A DNA stretch of 64,000 bases. Source: Cunninghamella blakesleeana (lineage: Eukaryota > Mucoromycota > Mucoromycetes > Mucorales > Cunninghamellaceae). A program made the position numbers and the translations under genes. The stretch lies in NCBI GenBank assembly GCA_017871115.1, contig JAFCIZ010000003.1:745001-809000 (forward strand), read 5' to 3'. Of the stretch, positions 62,732-64,000 are shown in pieces; positions within the stretch are counted from its first letter, which is position 1; every line of letters begins with the position of its first letter. The notes beneath the pieces are model-generated. The model was given only the letters and a program-made list of their open reading frames with translations. It ran no database searches and had not been told where the DNA came from.

Positions 62732-64000
62732 AAATATAAACTAGCTTAATATTTTAAACGGATTATCAGTTGATTCAGAGCTCAAAGACCGATTTTACTG
62801 AGAAATATTACTAAATGGTTTTAGCCAAAAAGTAAAAAAATACAAGAGGGAAATAATCATAACTTGGAAGAAAAATGAAATAAAATATACCTAAAACCTG
62901 GTATATATATGTATTCAGTGATTGTTTTTAATTATGTATTCGTTTTTTTATAATTATACTATGTCATGATTATTATTAACATTGTTTTTTTCTGTCGCTT
63001 TCATTCTATTATATGGTCATACATGATACTATTTTCTATGCGTTTTAATAAGTATATATTTGGCTAAAACATTAAAGTTTTCTTTATAATAACCATTTGT
63101 AATTTTTTTCTATACACATAAAAAAATTATTAACCATAAATGGATAATACAAAAATAATATATGAGCAGTTTTTATTTATTAAAGCCTATATCAAGCTTT
63201 GCTAATTTTTGATGCTAACGGTAATAATTTTTGAAATACTTACATGGTTACTGTAATATCTAATAAATATTTAAAAAAAATAAGAAAGCTTTTGCGAATA
63301 TATTTCTTATTATTTGCATAAATTATCATCAGCAATTGGAATTATATTTCCTTACTGTTTTAAGTGAAATTGTAGTATATCTACAAGATTATTGCCAATA
63401 AACTTTCTGAGGTAATACTACAATTATCTAGTATCTCTTATTTTATTTTATTTTTTAAAAAAAAGAAATAGAAGTCAATATTTCAATAGGGAGTAGGTAG
63501 GTAAATATATAATTTGTACTATGTTATTAGTATTCTTCTATGATTTTTTTTTTCGTATTTATTGATATATTTATTTGATCACCCTCATTCTCACCGGTAG
63601 TACTTGATTTATTATTGTTATTACTATTTTATTTGGTCAGTAATTATATAAAAGTGCGTTTTTTTTCTATTCGGGCCAGTTTAATATTATTATAATACAT
63701 TTAATATGATAATCTTTATAAGACTATTTTCTACGTATTAATATTCTTGGATTTAATTTCCTAATATAGAAGGTATATTTTATTGAATAAAAAAACCATT
63801 CTATTTCGGTGTACTGATATATGAAAAAATAAACTCATTATAATGTTATATAATGATTAATTTTATTTACCAAAAAATAAAATTAAATGAACTACCTAAC
63901 AATAGTAGATTTTGAGATGTATTGGTATGTTGTGCTTCTGTTAGCTTACAGAATAATATTACGAAAAAGTATAGCGGGGATTAAAAAGTAGTGCTGGAGA
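62732..64000. other. Terminal intergenic region
   Basis: 1.27 kb to the window edge, AT-rich. Both strands were read for ORFs, splice pairs and RNA motifs; nothing convincing was seen. Confidence 0.5.

Overview
This is a stretch of a mitochondriate fungal nuclear genome that is strongly AT-rich, roughly three quarters AT by eye. Genes are broken by many short GT-AG introns (about 80-250 bases, donors mostly GTAAGT/GTAAAT/GTATAT, acceptors mostly TAG). They use AT-ending codons and carry poly-Asn, poly-Gln and poly-Ser tracts. The gene content (SHR3, an AzgA-type purine permease, an ArAE_2/BRE4-like protein, a Zn2Cys6 factor, HEM14, a Num1/Mcp5-type PH protein, a septin relative) is fungal. 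The SERTA-like and WBP2-like proteins suggest an early-diverging, Mucoromycota-like lineage; this placement is inference. I see no rRNA, tRNA, CRISPR array, insertion sequence or complete transposon.

Layout. 1-733: 5' end of an Asn-rich gene (-), cut by the window edge. 2483-5479: WBP2/GRAM-like protein (+), convergent with protoporphyrinogen oxidase (-). 6498-14573: Zn2Cys6 factor (-), ten-exon tail-anchored coiled-coil protein (+), SERTA-like protein (-). 17099-23778: septin-like GTPase with a C-terminal membrane hairpin (-), MIC12-like protein (-), purine permease (-). 26082-34585: 1248-residue ArAE_2/BRE4-like protein (-), divergent SHR3 (+), VMA22 (+), STF2-like hydrophilin (-). 35044-43750: AVT3-like transporter (-), THUMPD3-like tRNA methyltransferase (+), bHLH factor (+), AIG2-like cyclotransferase (+). 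44264-55472: seipin (+), membrane-anchored Nab2-like CCCH protein (-), Rab11/Ypt3 GTPase (+), Num1/Mcp5-like PH protein (-). 56124-62731: USP7/Ubp15 deubiquitinase (-) and divergent LUC7 (+). The remainder to 64000 shows no gene.

I joined exons by hand. For every multi-exon model the splice phases agree and the total coding length is a multiple of three; no transcript data were available. The genes do not form one pathway. Several serve membrane and organelle biology: lipid droplets (seipin), MICOS, V-ATPase assembly, permease folding, vacuolar amino-acid export, recycling traffic and cortical anchoring.

The most interesting items are two proteins that put a soluble fold on a membrane (a Nab2-type CCCH pair behind an N-terminal membrane anchor, and a septin-type GTPase with a C-terminal hairpin), a bHLH gene with two copies of its predicted own target site upstream, and a G-quadruplex plus inverted-CCAAT promoter. 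I did not find convincing evidence for a wholly new multi-gene system.
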